DNA of 64,000 nucleotides from Acidobacteriota bacterium. GTDB lineage: Bacteria > Acidobacteriota > Terriglobia > Terriglobales > SCQP01. The notes under the pieces were generated by a model that saw only the letters and a list, made by a program, of their open reading frames with translations, searched no databases and was not told the DNA's origin. Within the stretch, counting starts at the first letter, position 1. The number at the start of each line of letters is the position of its first letter. Positions 39,533-50,700 of the stretch are shown in pieces. The DNA lies in the NCBI GenBank assembly GCA_004299485.1, contig SCQP01000007.1, positions 1 to 64,000 of the forward strand, written 5' to 3'. A program made the translations under genes and the position numbers.

Positions 39533-39715
39533 CTACTTCTTCATCCATTTGGGAAATGCGTACGTCGTATCGGCCGGGTAAATCCAGCCGTGATGGACCG
39601 GAATGAACGTCAGCACCATGATCGCGATGACGGCGGCGGCGATCGTCCAGCCCAGCCAGGCGTTGCGGCGGCGGGTGTGGCGCGGCGACCGTTTCAGTTC
39701 GGCAATAGTCGGCAT
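39533..39715 (-). CDS. 60-residue single-pass membrane protein in the oxidase operon
   Basis: The product has 60 residues from the ATG at 39715 (MPTIAELKRSPRHTRRRNAW); longer frames lie in cox11. It has a strongly basic N-terminus, one membrane helix (LGWTIAAAVIAIMVLTFIPVHHGW) and a short external tail ending KWMKK. It is too short for a known catalytic subunit. The position between cox11 and ctaE is that of the small accessory or subunit IV-like proteins of bacterial oxidases. Confidence 0.75.
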   Translation of the reverse strand: MPTIAELKRSPRHTRRRNAWLGWTIAAAVIAIMVLTFIPVHHGWIYPADTTYAFPKWMKK

Positions 39716-39719
39716 GAAA

Positions 39720-40328
39720 CTATTCCCCCCCGGGCGCGCCGCCCGACAGAAGCTGCTTGATCGGGCTCGGCTCCTGCGCGGGCGCGTTGGCCGCAAGCGG
39801 CTCCAGCGTGTACATGATGCTCACCCGCGAGATCAGTTGGGTCATGCCGCGATTGACCTGGTAGATCACCGGCAGCGTCTTTTTGGTGTGCGGCGCCATG
39901 GCCTGGTTGGTGAAGCAGAAGCACTGGATCAGCGCCAGGTGGGTGGCTGCCTGGAAGGGGTAGATGTCGTGGATGGCGCGGAAATAAACTGTCTTGTCGC
40001 TGTCGTTCTCAAAAACGAAATGGTTCTCGGCGCGCTGGCCGACATGCACGGTCTGCATGGTGGATTCGGGATGAAAGATGATGCCCATGCCGTCCGCCTG
40101 CACCCCGCTGAAACTCACCGTGACGGTGCGCGGGCTGGCCGGGCCGGTGCTCGCGGCCAGCTTCTGGTCCGCCGGCACATAGATGCCCAGGTGCGTGCAA
40201 AACACGCGGAACAGCGGGACCTGCAGAAAGGCAAAACCCACCATGGCCACCGCGACGATGCCGAGACGGATGATCCACTTCTTGCGGTGCGAGCCGGGTT
40301 GCGGGTTGGGAACGACAGGATCGGACAT
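39720..40328 (-). CDS. ctaG: Cytochrome oxidase copper chaperone CtaG/Cox11
   Basis: The 202-residue protein is anchored by one helix (WIIRLGIVAVAMVGFAFLQVPL) with the conserved FRVFC just after it (VPLFRVFCTHLGI). The Cu-binding CFCF motif is present (QCFCFTNQ), followed by the ...LPVIYQVN region typical of Cox11. It delivers Cu(I) to the CuB site of subunit I in the periplasm. The Pro-rich C-terminal extension (about 185-202) is unusual. It lies directly after ctaD. Confidence 0.92.
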   Translation of the reverse strand: MSDPVVPNPQPGSHRKKWIIRLGIVAVAMVGFAFLQVPLFRVFCTHLGIYVPADQKLAASTGPASPRTVTVSFSGVQADGMGIIFHPESTMQTVHVGQRAENHFVFENDSDKTVYFRAIHDIYPFQAATHLALIQCFCFTNQAMAPHTKKTLPVIYQVNRGMTQLISRVSIMYTLEPLAANAPAQEPSPIKQLLSGGAPGGE

Positions 40329-40354
40329 GGAACTTCTTCTTTCTGGGGGTGCTG

Positions 40355-41953
40355 CTAACGGACCTCCGGGAATTCAGCGAAGTTATAAGCGGGCGGCGGG
40401 CTGGAGGTTTCCCACTCCAGGTGCTGCTCAATGACGTTCGAATTCCATGGATCATCGGGCGCATTGCGCGGACCGCGCAGGTTGCGGACGATATCGATGG
40501 TGAAGATCAGACCGGCCAGCGCCATGAGCGGGAAGCCCATGGAGATGAACTGGTTGAGGGACTTGAATTCGGGACGGTAGCTGGCGACGCGGCGCGACAT
40601 GCCCTCAATACCCAGGAGGTGCATGGGCATGAACACCCAGTTCATCCCGATGAAGAACAGCCAGAACACCCAGTTGCCGGCCTTCTCGCTGAGCATGCGG
40701 CCGCTCATTTTGGGGAACCAGAAATAGGCGCCTGCGAACAGCACCATCACCGTGCCGCCGACCAGCACGTAATGAATGTGGGCGACGACGAAGTAGGTAT
40801 TGTGCACCTGAATGTCAAAGGGCACGACCGCCAGCATCAGGCCGCTCAGCCCGCCCAGCACGAAGGTGAAGATGAAGCCCAGCGAGAACTTCATGGCGGT
40901 CGAGAAGCGGATCACGCCGCCCCAGCACGACGCCAGCCAGGAATAGATCTTGACGCCGGTGGGCACCGAGATACACATGCTGGCCATGGAGAACCACATG
41001 CGCGCCCCGGAGGAGATGCCGCTGGTGAACATGTGGTGCGCCCAGACCATGAAGCCGATAATGCCGATCGCCCACAGCGCCAGCACCATGCCCTTGTAGC
41101 CGAACAACTTCTTGCGGGCCATGCAGGGGATGATGTGGCTGAGCATGCCGAAAGCCGGCAGAATCATGATGTAGACTTCCGGGTGCCCGAAGAACCAGAA
41201 CAAGTGCTGATACAGCAGCGGGTCGCCGCCGAGCGCGGGCCGGAAGAAGCCGGTGTTGAGCCAGCGGTCGCTGAGCAGCATGATCATCGCGCCGGACAGT
41301 ACCGGCAGCGCCAGCAGCAGCATCCAGGCGGTGACCGCCCAGCTCCAGACGAACAGCGGCACCTTGCCCCAACTCATGCTGGGCGCGCGCATGTCGATGA
41401 TGGTCACCAGAAAATTGATGGCGCCCATGATCGAGGCGATACCCAGAATGATGATCGCCAGGCACCAAAGATCCTGACCGTAGCCGGCCGAGAACTGGCG
41501 CGTGCTCAGCGGGGGAAGACTCCACCAGCCGCCCGCCGCCGAGCCGCCGACGACAAAGAAGCTGCCGTAGAGCATGAACGCCGCCGGCAGCATCAACCAG
41601 AACGAGAAGGCGTTCAGGCGCGGGAAGGCCATGTCGCGCGCACCGATCATCAACGGCACCAGATAATTGCCGAAGCCGGCGAGAGACACCATCAGCGTCA
41701 GGAAAATCATGATGGTGGCGTGCATGGTCATCAGCTCGTTGTACAGGTGCGGGCTGACGATCTGCCAGGAGGGATTGTAGAGATTGAGGCGCACCATGCC
41801 CGCCAGCGATCCGCCGATCCAGGCGTTGATGAGCGCGAAGACGAGATACATGATGCCGATCTTTTTATGATCGGTGGTGGTGATCCAACTGAGAACGCCA
41901 TGGTACTGGCGAGGCTGTTGCACCTCGCCGAGGGTGGCAACCTGAGTGCTCAC
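40355..41953 (-). CDS. ctaD: Cytochrome c oxidase subunit I (aa3/caa3-type)
   Basis: The 532-residue heme-copper oxidase core has twelve helices. Low-spin heme ligand region YNELMTMHATIMIFL, the Cu_B/His-Tyr motif in WFFGHPEVYIMILPAF, the HH pair in VWAHHMFTSG, and heme ligand region HNTYFVVAHIHYVLVGG are all present. The glutamate of the D pathway appears in GHPEVY, as in type A1 enzymes. It reduces oxygen to water and pumps protons. The gene follows ctaC with a 4-base overlap. Confidence 0.95.
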   Translation of the reverse strand: MSTQVATLGEVQQPRQYHGVLSWITTTDHKKIGIMYLVFALINAWIGGSLAGMVRLNLYNPSWQIVSPHLYNELMTMHATIMIFLTLMVSLAGFGNYLVPLMIGARDMAFPRLNAFSFWLMLPAAFMLYGSFFVVGGSAAGGWWSLPPLSTRQFSAGYGQDLWCLAIIILGIASIMGAINFLVTIIDMRAPSMSWGKVPLFVWSWAVTAWMLLLALPVLSGAMIMLLSDRWLNTGFFRPALGGDPLLYQHLFWFFGHPEVYIMILPAFGMLSHIIPCMARKKLFGYKGMVLALWAIGIIGFMVWAHHMFTSGISSGARMWFSMASMCISVPTGVKIYSWLASCWGGVIRFSTAMKFSLGFIFTFVLGGLSGLMLAVVPFDIQVHNTYFVVAHIHYVLVGGTVMVLFAGAYFWFPKMSGRMLSEKAGNWVFWLFFIGMNWVFMPMHLLGIEGMSRRVASYRPEFKSLNQFISMGFPLMALAGLIFTIDIVRNLRGPRNAPDDPWNSNVIEQHLEWETSSPPPAYNFAEFPEVR

Positions 41954-42825
41954 TTTGCTCCCCCAAGTCCGTCGCGTCCGGGAGCGGCGGCGGGCAAGGG
42001 ACCCGCCGCCGCGCCTCCGCGACCGGTGGAGCGCAGGCGCTGGGCGCCTGCGCGGTTAATCGAAGCCGCGCTCTTGGCCTTGGCCGCCGGTTTGGGTGCG
42101 GCCGGTCTAGCCTGGTTGCGATGACTCTGCAGCCATTGCTGGAATTGCTGTTCCGGCAAAATCTGGACCTCGATCAGCATGTCGGAGTGGCCGGTGCCGC
42201 AGAGCTGAACGCATTGGCCCTTGTAATAGCCGGCCTGGGCCTTGAACCAGAGATTGGTGATGCGGCCGGGCAGAGCGTCTTCCTGGATGCCCAGGCCAGG
42301 TACGAAAAAGCCGTGAATCACATCCACGCTGGTCAGGTCGAGATCGACCACTTTATCGGCGGGCAGCACCAGCGTGCCGTTGGGAATGTCAATGCCGTAC
42401 TGCGGGTATTTGTACTCCCAGAAAAACTGGTGACCGACGACGTTGATGGTGACGTCGGGTTGGTTGCCGCCGAACTCCATGAAGTGCAGCGGGCCGTAGG
42501 AGTGAAACGCCACGATGACGACGATGGCGAGCGGAATAATGGTCCAGCAGAACTCCAGGAAATTGTGCTCGTGGAAATCGGCTGGCGGGCGCCCATCCTT
42601 CTTGTCGCGGAACTGGACCATCACGTACACCAGGCCAAGATAGGCGATCAGGATGAAGGGAAATACCAGCCAGAACGACCACCAACTATTCTGCGCCGCA
42701 ACCCGCGCCACATTGCTGCCGGGATGCGAGAAGGCCTCGCGCGTCGGCGCTGCCAGGCCCTTGAGCGCCTGCGAGTCCATGATCGACTTGAGCGACTGCC
42801 AGAGGAAAAGGAGGAGGGTGTTCAC
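41950..42825 (-). CDS. ctaC: Cytochrome c oxidase subunit II with C-terminal low-complexity tail
   Basis: The product has 291 residues from a GTG at 42825, chosen because GGGGGC lies just upstream and the GTG overlaps the stop of the diheme cytochrome (GTGA); an ATG at MDSQALKG is possible but has no ribosome site. One main helix pair (SFWLVFPFILIAYLGLVYVMV, FCWTIIPLAIVVIVAFHSYG) precedes a cupredoxin domain. Cu_A ligands: VIHGFFVPGLGIQEDALPGR (His) and CVQLCGTGHSDM (two Cys, His, Met). No fused heme domain is present; that role may belong to the diheme cytochrome upstream. The last 50 residues (Ala/Pro/Arg rich) have no conservation I recognise. Confidence 0.92.
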   Translation of the reverse strand: MNTLLLFLWQSLKSIMDSQALKGLAAPTREAFSHPGSNVARVAAQNSWWSFWLVFPFILIAYLGLVYVMVQFRDKKDGRPPADFHEHNFLEFCWTIIPLAIVVIVAFHSYGPLHFMEFGGNQPDVTINVVGHQFFWEYKYPQYGIDIPNGTLVLPADKVVDLDLTSVDVIHGFFVPGLGIQEDALPGRITNLWFKAQAGYYKGQCVQLCGTGHSDMLIEVQILPEQQFQQWLQSHRNQARPAAPKPAAKAKSAASINRAGAQRLRSTGRGGAAAGPLPAAAPGRDGLGGAK

Positions 42826-43844
42826 TTTTTGCCCCCTGTGGGCGCCGGAGCGCCCTGCTGCGCACGTACCAGTTGCTGCACGTACGCGAACAGCGAATTC
42901 AGTTGTGTGGCCGTGAGCGTGCCCTCGCCGGGCATCATGCGGCCGGGCAGACCATGCAGCACGTACTGATTGAAGGCCGCGCGGTCGTTGGGGCTGCTCA
43001 TCATGACGGGCTGCGAAAACGGGCGTGCGGTAACTTCCACGTAAGGATCCGATCCGATCATCATGGTAGGCAAACCGCCTTGACCCTGGTCGCCATGACA
43101 CGCCAGGCAGCGCGCCTGATACACCGCCCGGCCCAGGGCCACATCGGCGGTTTGTGGCGCCGGCGGCGGACCGGTTTTCTTGGCGGCCAGCGGTTGGGGC
43201 GGCGCCGCCGGTTTCTGGTTCGCGAGGATTTGCATGGCGACATCAATCGGAATGCGCGGCCCCTGCGGCACCGGGTTGAGCGGAGGCAGCCGGGTCGGAC
43301 CCGAGGCGGCCGGCGTCGCCAGCGCCTCGAGCTGCGCCGGGGTGTTGTTCTGGTACGCCGCCTTGGGAATGAAGTCGGTCCGGACGTAATGCACCACCGC
43401 CATGCGCTCCTCCGGCGACAGCGCGACAAAGCTCGGCATGGCCGTGCCCGGCGAACCATTGGTCACGGTGTGATAGAGCGTCAGCACCGAGGTGCCGTAA
43501 CGGAATTTGCCGGAGTGGTAGTTGCGCGGCGGCGGATTGAGGCCCGCGGCGCGCGGCCCGTTGCCGTAGCCGTCTTCGCCATGGCAGGGCACGCAATTGG
43601 ACGCGTAGACCTCTTTGCCTTCTTCCAGCAGCTTGGGCGTCGGCAGCAGCAGCGGCCGCAGATCGACCACCTGAGCCGCGCCCGGAGGCGCGGGTTTGTT
43701 GAAGTCAAACCGGGCCTCGAAGGTCGACTTGCGGTACTCGCCGCCGAAGGCCGAATAGATGAAATACAGCGCCACCAGAACGACCACGAAGAAGCCGAGC
43801 AGCGACTTCAGCGACGGTTTTTGGGGCGCGTGATTGTCGCTCAT
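42822..43844 (-). CDS. Membrane-anchored diheme cytochrome c
   Basis: The 340-residue protein has an N-terminal anchor (LLGFFVVVLVALYFIYSAF) and two class I cytochrome domains. The first is at about 70-165 with CVPCH (C84-H88) and a methionine ligand candidate in GSPGTAMPSF. The second is at about 235-325 with CLACH and PGRMMPGEG. A Pro/Ala-rich linker (about 175-230) joins them. It sits between actF and subunit II, so it very likely carries electrons from ACIII to Cu_A, replacing the fused cytochrome domain of caa3 oxidases. The start overlaps actF by 4 bases. Confidence 0.88.
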   Translation of the reverse strand: MSDNHAPQKPSLKSLLGFFVVVLVALYFIYSAFGGEYRKSTFEARFDFNKPAPPGAAQVVDLRPLLLPTPKLLEEGKEVYASNCVPCHGEDGYGNGPRAAGLNPPPRNYHSGKFRYGTSVLTLYHTVTNGSPGTAMPSFVALSPEERMAVVHYVRTDFIPKAAYQNNTPAQLEALATPAASGPTRLPPLNPVPQGPRIPIDVAMQILANQKPAAPPQPLAAKKTGPPPAPQTADVALGRAVYQARCLACHGDQGQGGLPTMMIGSDPYVEVTARPFSQPVMMSSPNDRAAFNQYVLHGLPGRMMPGEGTLTATQLNSLFAYVQQLVRAQQGAPAPTGGKK

Positions 43845-45058
43845 AGATACTTCCCTGCCACCGAATGGAGATATTTGGGATCGCCCACTGGCGCCATCGC
43901 ATGTTTACTCCAGTAGCGCGTGGCCAGCAATCCGAAGATGCCGAGGAAGCCCAGGAACACGCCAATCTCCACCCAGTTCGGTACGTAGAAGTGAGTGTGG
44001 ATCGGCGGCTGGACCATCCAGTAGCAATCAAACCATTCCGCCACGATGATCAGCACCGACATGGTGATCAGCACCGTCTCGTTGGTGCGGATTTTCTGGA
44101 TCATCAGCACAATGAAGGGAATCACCCACTTGGCGAACAGCAGGAACAGGAACACCCAGCCCCAGCCGCCCACCAGACGCTGATGAAAGTAGGTGGTCTC
44201 ATCGGGGAAGTTGGCGTACCAGATCAGCAGGTACTGAGCAAAGCCGATGTAGACCATGAAGATACAGAAGGCATGAACCATGCGCGCCAGGTCGATGTAA
44301 TGCTGGTCGCGCACGGCGCCATCGAACAGGTTGTGGCGGCGGAAGACAACCGCCAGCAGCAGCGTCAGCGCCAGGCTGGTCTCGAACATGCCGGCAAAGC
44401 CGTACGGCCCCCACATGTTCGTGTACCAGTGCGGTTCGAGCGACATGATCCAGTCCACGAACCACCAGGTGAAGCTATAGGCAAAAAAGACGATGAAGCC
44501 GGCGGCCACGCGGCCCCGCCGGGTGGGCGGCTTGCCGAAGGTCTTGCGCGGCAACAGCGCGCCCGGGTTGTTGTCCTGCTTGGTGGAATCCTTCAGGAAC
44601 CACCAGCCGAAGATGCACCAGCCGCCCAGCGCCAGCACCGTGCGCAGGCTATAGAAGCCGCCGGAGAACCAGAACTTCTTGCTGGGCGCCTCCCAGGCGT
44701 AGCCGGCCTTGGCCCAGGGATAGATGTGAGGAATGCCCAGCAGCATGATCACGCCCAGGATCAGGGCGGCCGGCAGATAGGTGGAGACGGCTTCCGGCAG
44801 ACGGCGGAAAACCACCGTCCAGGTGGCGCTGGTGACGTACTCCAGGGCGACCAGGAACACGCCGCCCACGCCCAGCACCATGAAGAACAAATAGTTGGTC
44901 AGGTAGCTGTACCAGGCGCGTTGCGGATCCACCGCCAGCGCGATCAGGAACACAATCACGCCGATGGCGGTAAACGCCAGCAGAATATTCCGCATCCGCG
45001 GCGGGAAGACCGCCGGCCCGGGATTCGGAATGATGACAGGTTGGGGTTGTGCGCTCAT
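43841..45058 (-). CDS. actF: Alternative complex III subunit ActF
   Basis: The 405-residue membrane protein with about ten helices resembles ActF, which is a paralogue of ActC without the full quinone-site signature. Recognisable stretches: YSYLTNYLFFMVLGVGGVFLVALEYV, FSGGFYSLRTVLALGGW, FVDWIMSLEPHWYTNMWG and QRLVGGWGWVFLFLLFAKWVIPF (one helix each). In the structures of Rhodothermus and Flavobacterium ACIII, ActF helps form the ion path. It overlaps actE and the diheme cytochrome gene by 4 bases on either side. Confidence 0.9.
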   Translation of the reverse strand: MSAQPQPVIIPNPGPAVFPPRMRNILLAFTAIGVIVFLIALAVDPQRAWYSYLTNYLFFMVLGVGGVFLVALEYVTSATWTVVFRRLPEAVSTYLPAALILGVIMLLGIPHIYPWAKAGYAWEAPSKKFWFSGGFYSLRTVLALGGWCIFGWWFLKDSTKQDNNPGALLPRKTFGKPPTRRGRVAAGFIVFFAYSFTWWFVDWIMSLEPHWYTNMWGPYGFAGMFETSLALTLLLAVVFRRHNLFDGAVRDQHYIDLARMVHAFCIFMVYIGFAQYLLIWYANFPDETTYFHQRLVGGWGWVFLFLLFAKWVIPFIVLMIQKIRTNETVLITMSVLIIVAEWFDCYWMVQPPIHTHFYVPNWVEIGVFLGFLGIFGLLATRYWSKHAMAPVGDPKYLHSVAGKYL

Positions 45059-45777
45059 GGTTGTGGTGGCTTCGGGTTATGAGGAATCGCCTCGGAGCCG
45101 GGAAGGATCCCCTTCACGCCCTGCGCCGGCGGCAGGTCTTTGGAGAAGTCCATGCCCTGCTTCTCGGCCAGAGCTGTATCGGCAGCCGTGGGGTTGGCGG
45201 CGCGCTGCAGCACGCGCAGGTAATGAATCACCGTCCAGCGCTCGGCCGGATCCAGCTCGGTGCGATAGGAGGGCATGTTGCCCAGACCTTCGCTGATGAT
45301 GGTGAAAATGCGGCCATCGCTGAACTTCAGCGGCGCGCCGGCTATCAGTGCCGGCGGCTGCGTCATGTAGGGCACGATGTAGCCCAGGCCGGTGGCTTCC
45401 GCGCCATGGCAGACAATGCAGTAGGTGTCAAAAATCTGGCGGCCCTTGGACAGCGTCTGCCAGTTCACTGAAATCGGGTTGGCGAGATTGTCTTCGCCGG
45501 TCACGTCGGAGTTCTGTGGGAACGGCACCCAGTCCACCGGCACGGTTCCGGCCGGCGGCACACGCATGTTGGGGATCTGGCTGTTCACATGGTCGGTGCC
45601 GAACGCCTGCTCGTAAGGCTGGACATACATGTCCGGCTGATACTCGAGCTGGGTCGCGGACTTGCTGCCCGGCGGATGAAACTGACACCCCGTCACGCCC
45701 AGCGCCAGGCCGGTCACCAGGACGATGCCGGCGAGCCACTGATGGCTGATGGCTGATGGCTGATGGCTCTTACGCAA
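45055..45777 (-). CDS. actE: Alternative complex III subunit ActE (monoheme lipoprotein cytochrome c)
   Basis: The product has 240 residues from a TTG at 45777, inside the last codons of actD; this start gives a lipoprotein signal (WLAGIVLVTGLALGVTGCQF with lipobox GVTGC). Longer frames run antisense-like through actD. One heme site, CIVCHG, and a later methionine candidate in GNMPSY. In ACIII, ActE hands electrons onward from the ActA/ActB side. Residues 4-14 (SHQPSAISHQ) are encoded by a period-7 array. It overlaps actF by 4 bases. Confidence 0.85.
   Translation of the reverse strand: MRKSHQPSAISHQWLAGIVLVTGLALGVTGCQFHPPGSKSATQLEYQPDMYVQPYEQAFGTDHVNSQIPNMRVPPAGTVPVDWVPFPQNSDVTGEDNLANPISVNWQTLSKGRQIFDTYCIVCHGAEATGLGYIVPYMTQPPALIAGAPLKFSDGRIFTIISEGLGNMPSYRTELDPAERWTVIHYLRVLQRAANPTAADTALAEKQGMDFSKDLPPAQGVKGILPGSEAIPHNPKPPQP
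45739..45766. repeat. Period-7 tandem array (CTGATGG, 4 perfect units) at the ActE start
   Basis: Four exact CTGATGG units, directly after the actD stop codon on the minus strand. They encode residues 4-14 of the ActE signal peptide. No other array in the window has this unit. Confidence 0.9.
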
Positions 45778-46283
45778 GGTTCTTGACCTCCTCGGCGCCC
45801 AGCTCCCGCAGTATTTCCTGAACGCTGGCGGATTCATAAGGGCGGACCGGAATGTACAAACCGAAGCGGTCATTCGTCAGGCTGGCGTCCAGGCTGGTGA
45901 AGTTGGGCGCCGGAATGAGCCGCGCCGCGATCAGCACCGCGCAGAACGTCGAGATGCCGGCAATCAGAATGCCGCCTTCAAACGTCACCGGCATGTAGGC
46001 CGGTACCGACACAAAGGGCTTGCCCGCGATATTGATCGGCCACGCCCAGGCCATGGTCCACGCCTCGAAGATAAAGGCCAGACAGGCGCCCGTGAAAAAG
46101 CCGCCTTTGGTGACGCGCGGCATCCAGCTTTCCTTCAGGCCCATCGCCTCGGAAAGCCCATGCACGGGATACGGAGTATAGGTATCGAGGCCGCGGTAGC
46201 CTTTTTCGCGGAATTCCTGGATGGCGTGCAGGAGCTGATGCGGATCGGCAAACAGCGCCAGCACCGCCGGTGGACGGTATTTC

Positions 46284-46303
<20 letters not shown>
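45770..46303 (-). CDS. actD: Alternative complex III subunit ActD (DUF3341)
   Basis: The 177-residue protein belongs to the DUF3341/ActD family: ALFADPHQLLHAIQEFREKGYRGLDTYTPYPVHGL at the start, then two helices (FTGACLAFIFEAWTMAWAW, FEGGILIAGISTFCAVLIAARLI). ActD is a structural membrane subunit of ACIII. It overlaps actC by about 20 bases and contains the TTG start of actE. Confidence 0.92.
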
Positions 46304-47722
<1,419 letters not shown>

Positions 47723-47726
<4 letters not shown>

Positions 47727-50700
47727 GCCTGGCTATCCTTTTCGGCGGCCGATTCCCCGCCCGGCTGTAACTGCGCCAGGGCGGGTTCGGCGCCGAGATT
47801 GCGGATTTTCGTCAGGTAGACCGTAGAGGGTTTGTAGTTCATGTCCTCCAGGACCTTGTAGCCGCGCTCATTGCGGGCTTGCATCATCTTGGAATGCGGA
47901 TCGTTCATGTTGCCGAAGTAGATCGCCTGGCTGGGGCAGGTCTGCTGGCAAGCCGTCTGAATGTCGCCGTCACGCACCGGCACGCCCCGCTCTTTGGCGC
48001 GGTAATGGCCCTCGTGAATGCGCTGCACGCAGTAGTTGCACTTCTCCATGACGCCCTTGCTGCGGACGGTGACCATGGGGTTGAGCGCCAGCTCCAGCGG
48101 AGAGGCGCGTACCTTGCCGTAGTTGAAGAAGTTGAACTTGCGCACCTTGTAGATGCAGTTGTTGGAGCAGAACCGGGTGCCGACGCAGCGGTTATAAACC
48201 TGCACGTTGATGCCTTCGGCGTCGGTGATGGTGGCGATGACCGGGCAGACGCTTTCGCAGCCGGCGTTCTCGCACTGCTGGCACATCATGGGCTGGCGGG
48301 TGACATCGGGATTTTCGAAATCCCCGCTGAGGTAGCGGTCAATCCGCAGCCAGGCCATGTCGCGGCCGCGCCAGACCTGATCCTTGCCCACCACGGGCAC
48401 GTTGTTCTCGTTGTAGCAGGCGGCGATGCAGGCGCTGCAGCCGATGCAGGCGTTCATGTCGATGGTCATGCCCCAGTGATAGTCGGGGAACGTGTGCTCG
48501 CTGGGCCCGCCGTTATCCCACAGACTCAGCGCCTTCTCCTGCTCCGGGTTGCCGGCGCGCGGGTTGGCTTGCAACTGCACCAGCGTGGCTTCGCGGACGA
48601 TCATCGGGCCGCGGCCTTCGCCCTCCGGCGTCTGTTTGTCTTCGGTGAAATTGATGTAGTTATTGTCCTGCGGGCTGGCGATCAGATAACTGGGGCCGGT
48701 GACCTTGCGGAACTTCACCCGCGCGCCGGCATAGATCAAGCCGGCATTGTTTTTGGCGATCTGCGCGACGGTGTAGGCGTTGTGGCCGATGTCGGTGCCG
48801 ATTTCGCCGCAGGAAGCGCGGCCATAGCCCAGGGCAATGGTCGTGACCTTCGGGTGCACGCCCACTTGCACAAAAACCGGCGCCTGCAGCTTGTGGCCAT
48901 CAACATCGACTTCGGCAATGACGTATTGCCGCTTGTCGTTGGGTTCCAGGCCCAGGCGCTTGGCCGTGGCCGGCGAGACGGTAAAGAAGTTGTCCCAGCA
49001 GTTCTTGCTGACGATCTCCGGGATCTCCTGCAGGTGCGCGTTGTTGGCCCACCAGCCATCCCCCATCATGCAGTTGACCGAAAGCGCCAGCTCGAGCTCA
49101 TCCGTGCCCAGCGCGGGAGCGCCTGGCGCCGCCGCCTGCTTGCCGAAAGCCAGCGCCGCAGGGTTGAAGGTGCGGGCCGGGCCGGGCTGCAACCGGGCGG
49201 GATCGGGATCGAACACGCCGGCGCGCAGCGCGCCGACCCAGAAATCGTCGAAGCTGGCCGGCAGGTTGCTCTTCGCGTAGACGGCCGTCTGCCAGTACTG
49301 CTTCAGGTACTTATAGAAACTGATCACCGTCTTCGGCGGAGGCGGCGGCGCTGCTGCCGCAGCGGGCGCCGCAGCACCCTTAGCCGCAGGCGCCTGCTTC
49401 GCGGCCATTTTCGGCGCCGCAGTAGCTGCGGCGGCGGCGCCGGCAGCGGTCGCAGTGCCTTCGGCGGCGGTGGGCGCGCCCCCGGCGACGGGCGCCGGCG
49501 GTGGAATCGGCGCCGGCAGGGGCGGCGGCGCCGTAAACTTGGCGCGGCCCGCAGGCGTGGTATAGGCAAAGCCAATCAGGGCGTCTTCCAGGCTGCGGCC
49601 GTCGAGCAGAGGATTGATCGTCGGTTGCTGCAGGCTGAGCAGGCCAACCTGCGGCTCGGCGTCACCCCAGCTCTCCATGCCGTGCAACAGCGGCAGCACG
49701 AGATCGCCGAGCTGCGCGGTCTCGTCGAGCCGGTCGGCGATGACCACCACATGCGGCACCTTCGCCAGGGCGTCGAGGAAGCCCGCCGCTTCCGGCAGAG
49801 TATAGGCAGGATTGGAGCCGCACACCAGCAGGGTGTCCACCTTGCCGGCGTTCATGTCGTCCACCAGCGCCAGCATGGCGGCGTTGCTGCCCTGCGCCTG
49901 CAGGCTGGGACTGCGGGTGCCATCAATCGTGGCGCCTTCGTTGCCCAGAACGGAATTCAGGAAGGCCGCAGCCACGTCCAGATCCTGCTGGTTGGCGGTG
50001 CCACCGGCGATTCCGCCGCCGACGATGATGCTCTTGCCGCGCTGCCGCCACAACTCGGCGGCCAGACGCCCGAGCAGGCCCTGGGGCAGGCCCGCGGCCG
50101 ACTCGACCGCGCCCGGCTCGTAGGCGGCGAGCGCAGCCGCTACGGCCGCGTTGCCGGCAAACGAAGAACGCTTGTCGATCACCACCAACTGATGCGCCAG
50201 CCCCATGGCCACGCTCAGCAACTGCGAGGGGGGCACGAGATAGCGCGAGTCGGCATTGACGCCCACCAGCGACATCGCGGGCTCGAACGAGACCACGCGC
50301 GACATCTGGAAATGGCCCTTGCTGCCGCGGATTTTGCGCTGGCGGCCAAAGCCCACGGAATATTCCTGGCGCGAGATGCCCGCACCGATGGGGTCATCGC
50401 CGAAGGTGACGACCATCTCCGCCTTGTCGTAGAAATAGCGCGGTACCACCGGCTTGCCATACGCCGCCTGCTGGGCGCCCACCAGGGCATCCGGGTTGAG
50501 CGAGTCATACACCACATGGCGCAGCGGAAAGACGGTCAGAAAATCCGCCAGCAGCGCCGTGCGTGCCCGCCCGTGGATGGTGCCGGTCAGCAGCACGCCG
50601 CGCGTGCCCGCCCGCTGCAACAGCCGGCCCACTTGCTGGTTGGCCTGTTCCCAGGTGACCTTCTTCAGCGTGCGCTGGATGGGATGAATATTCTTGCGCA

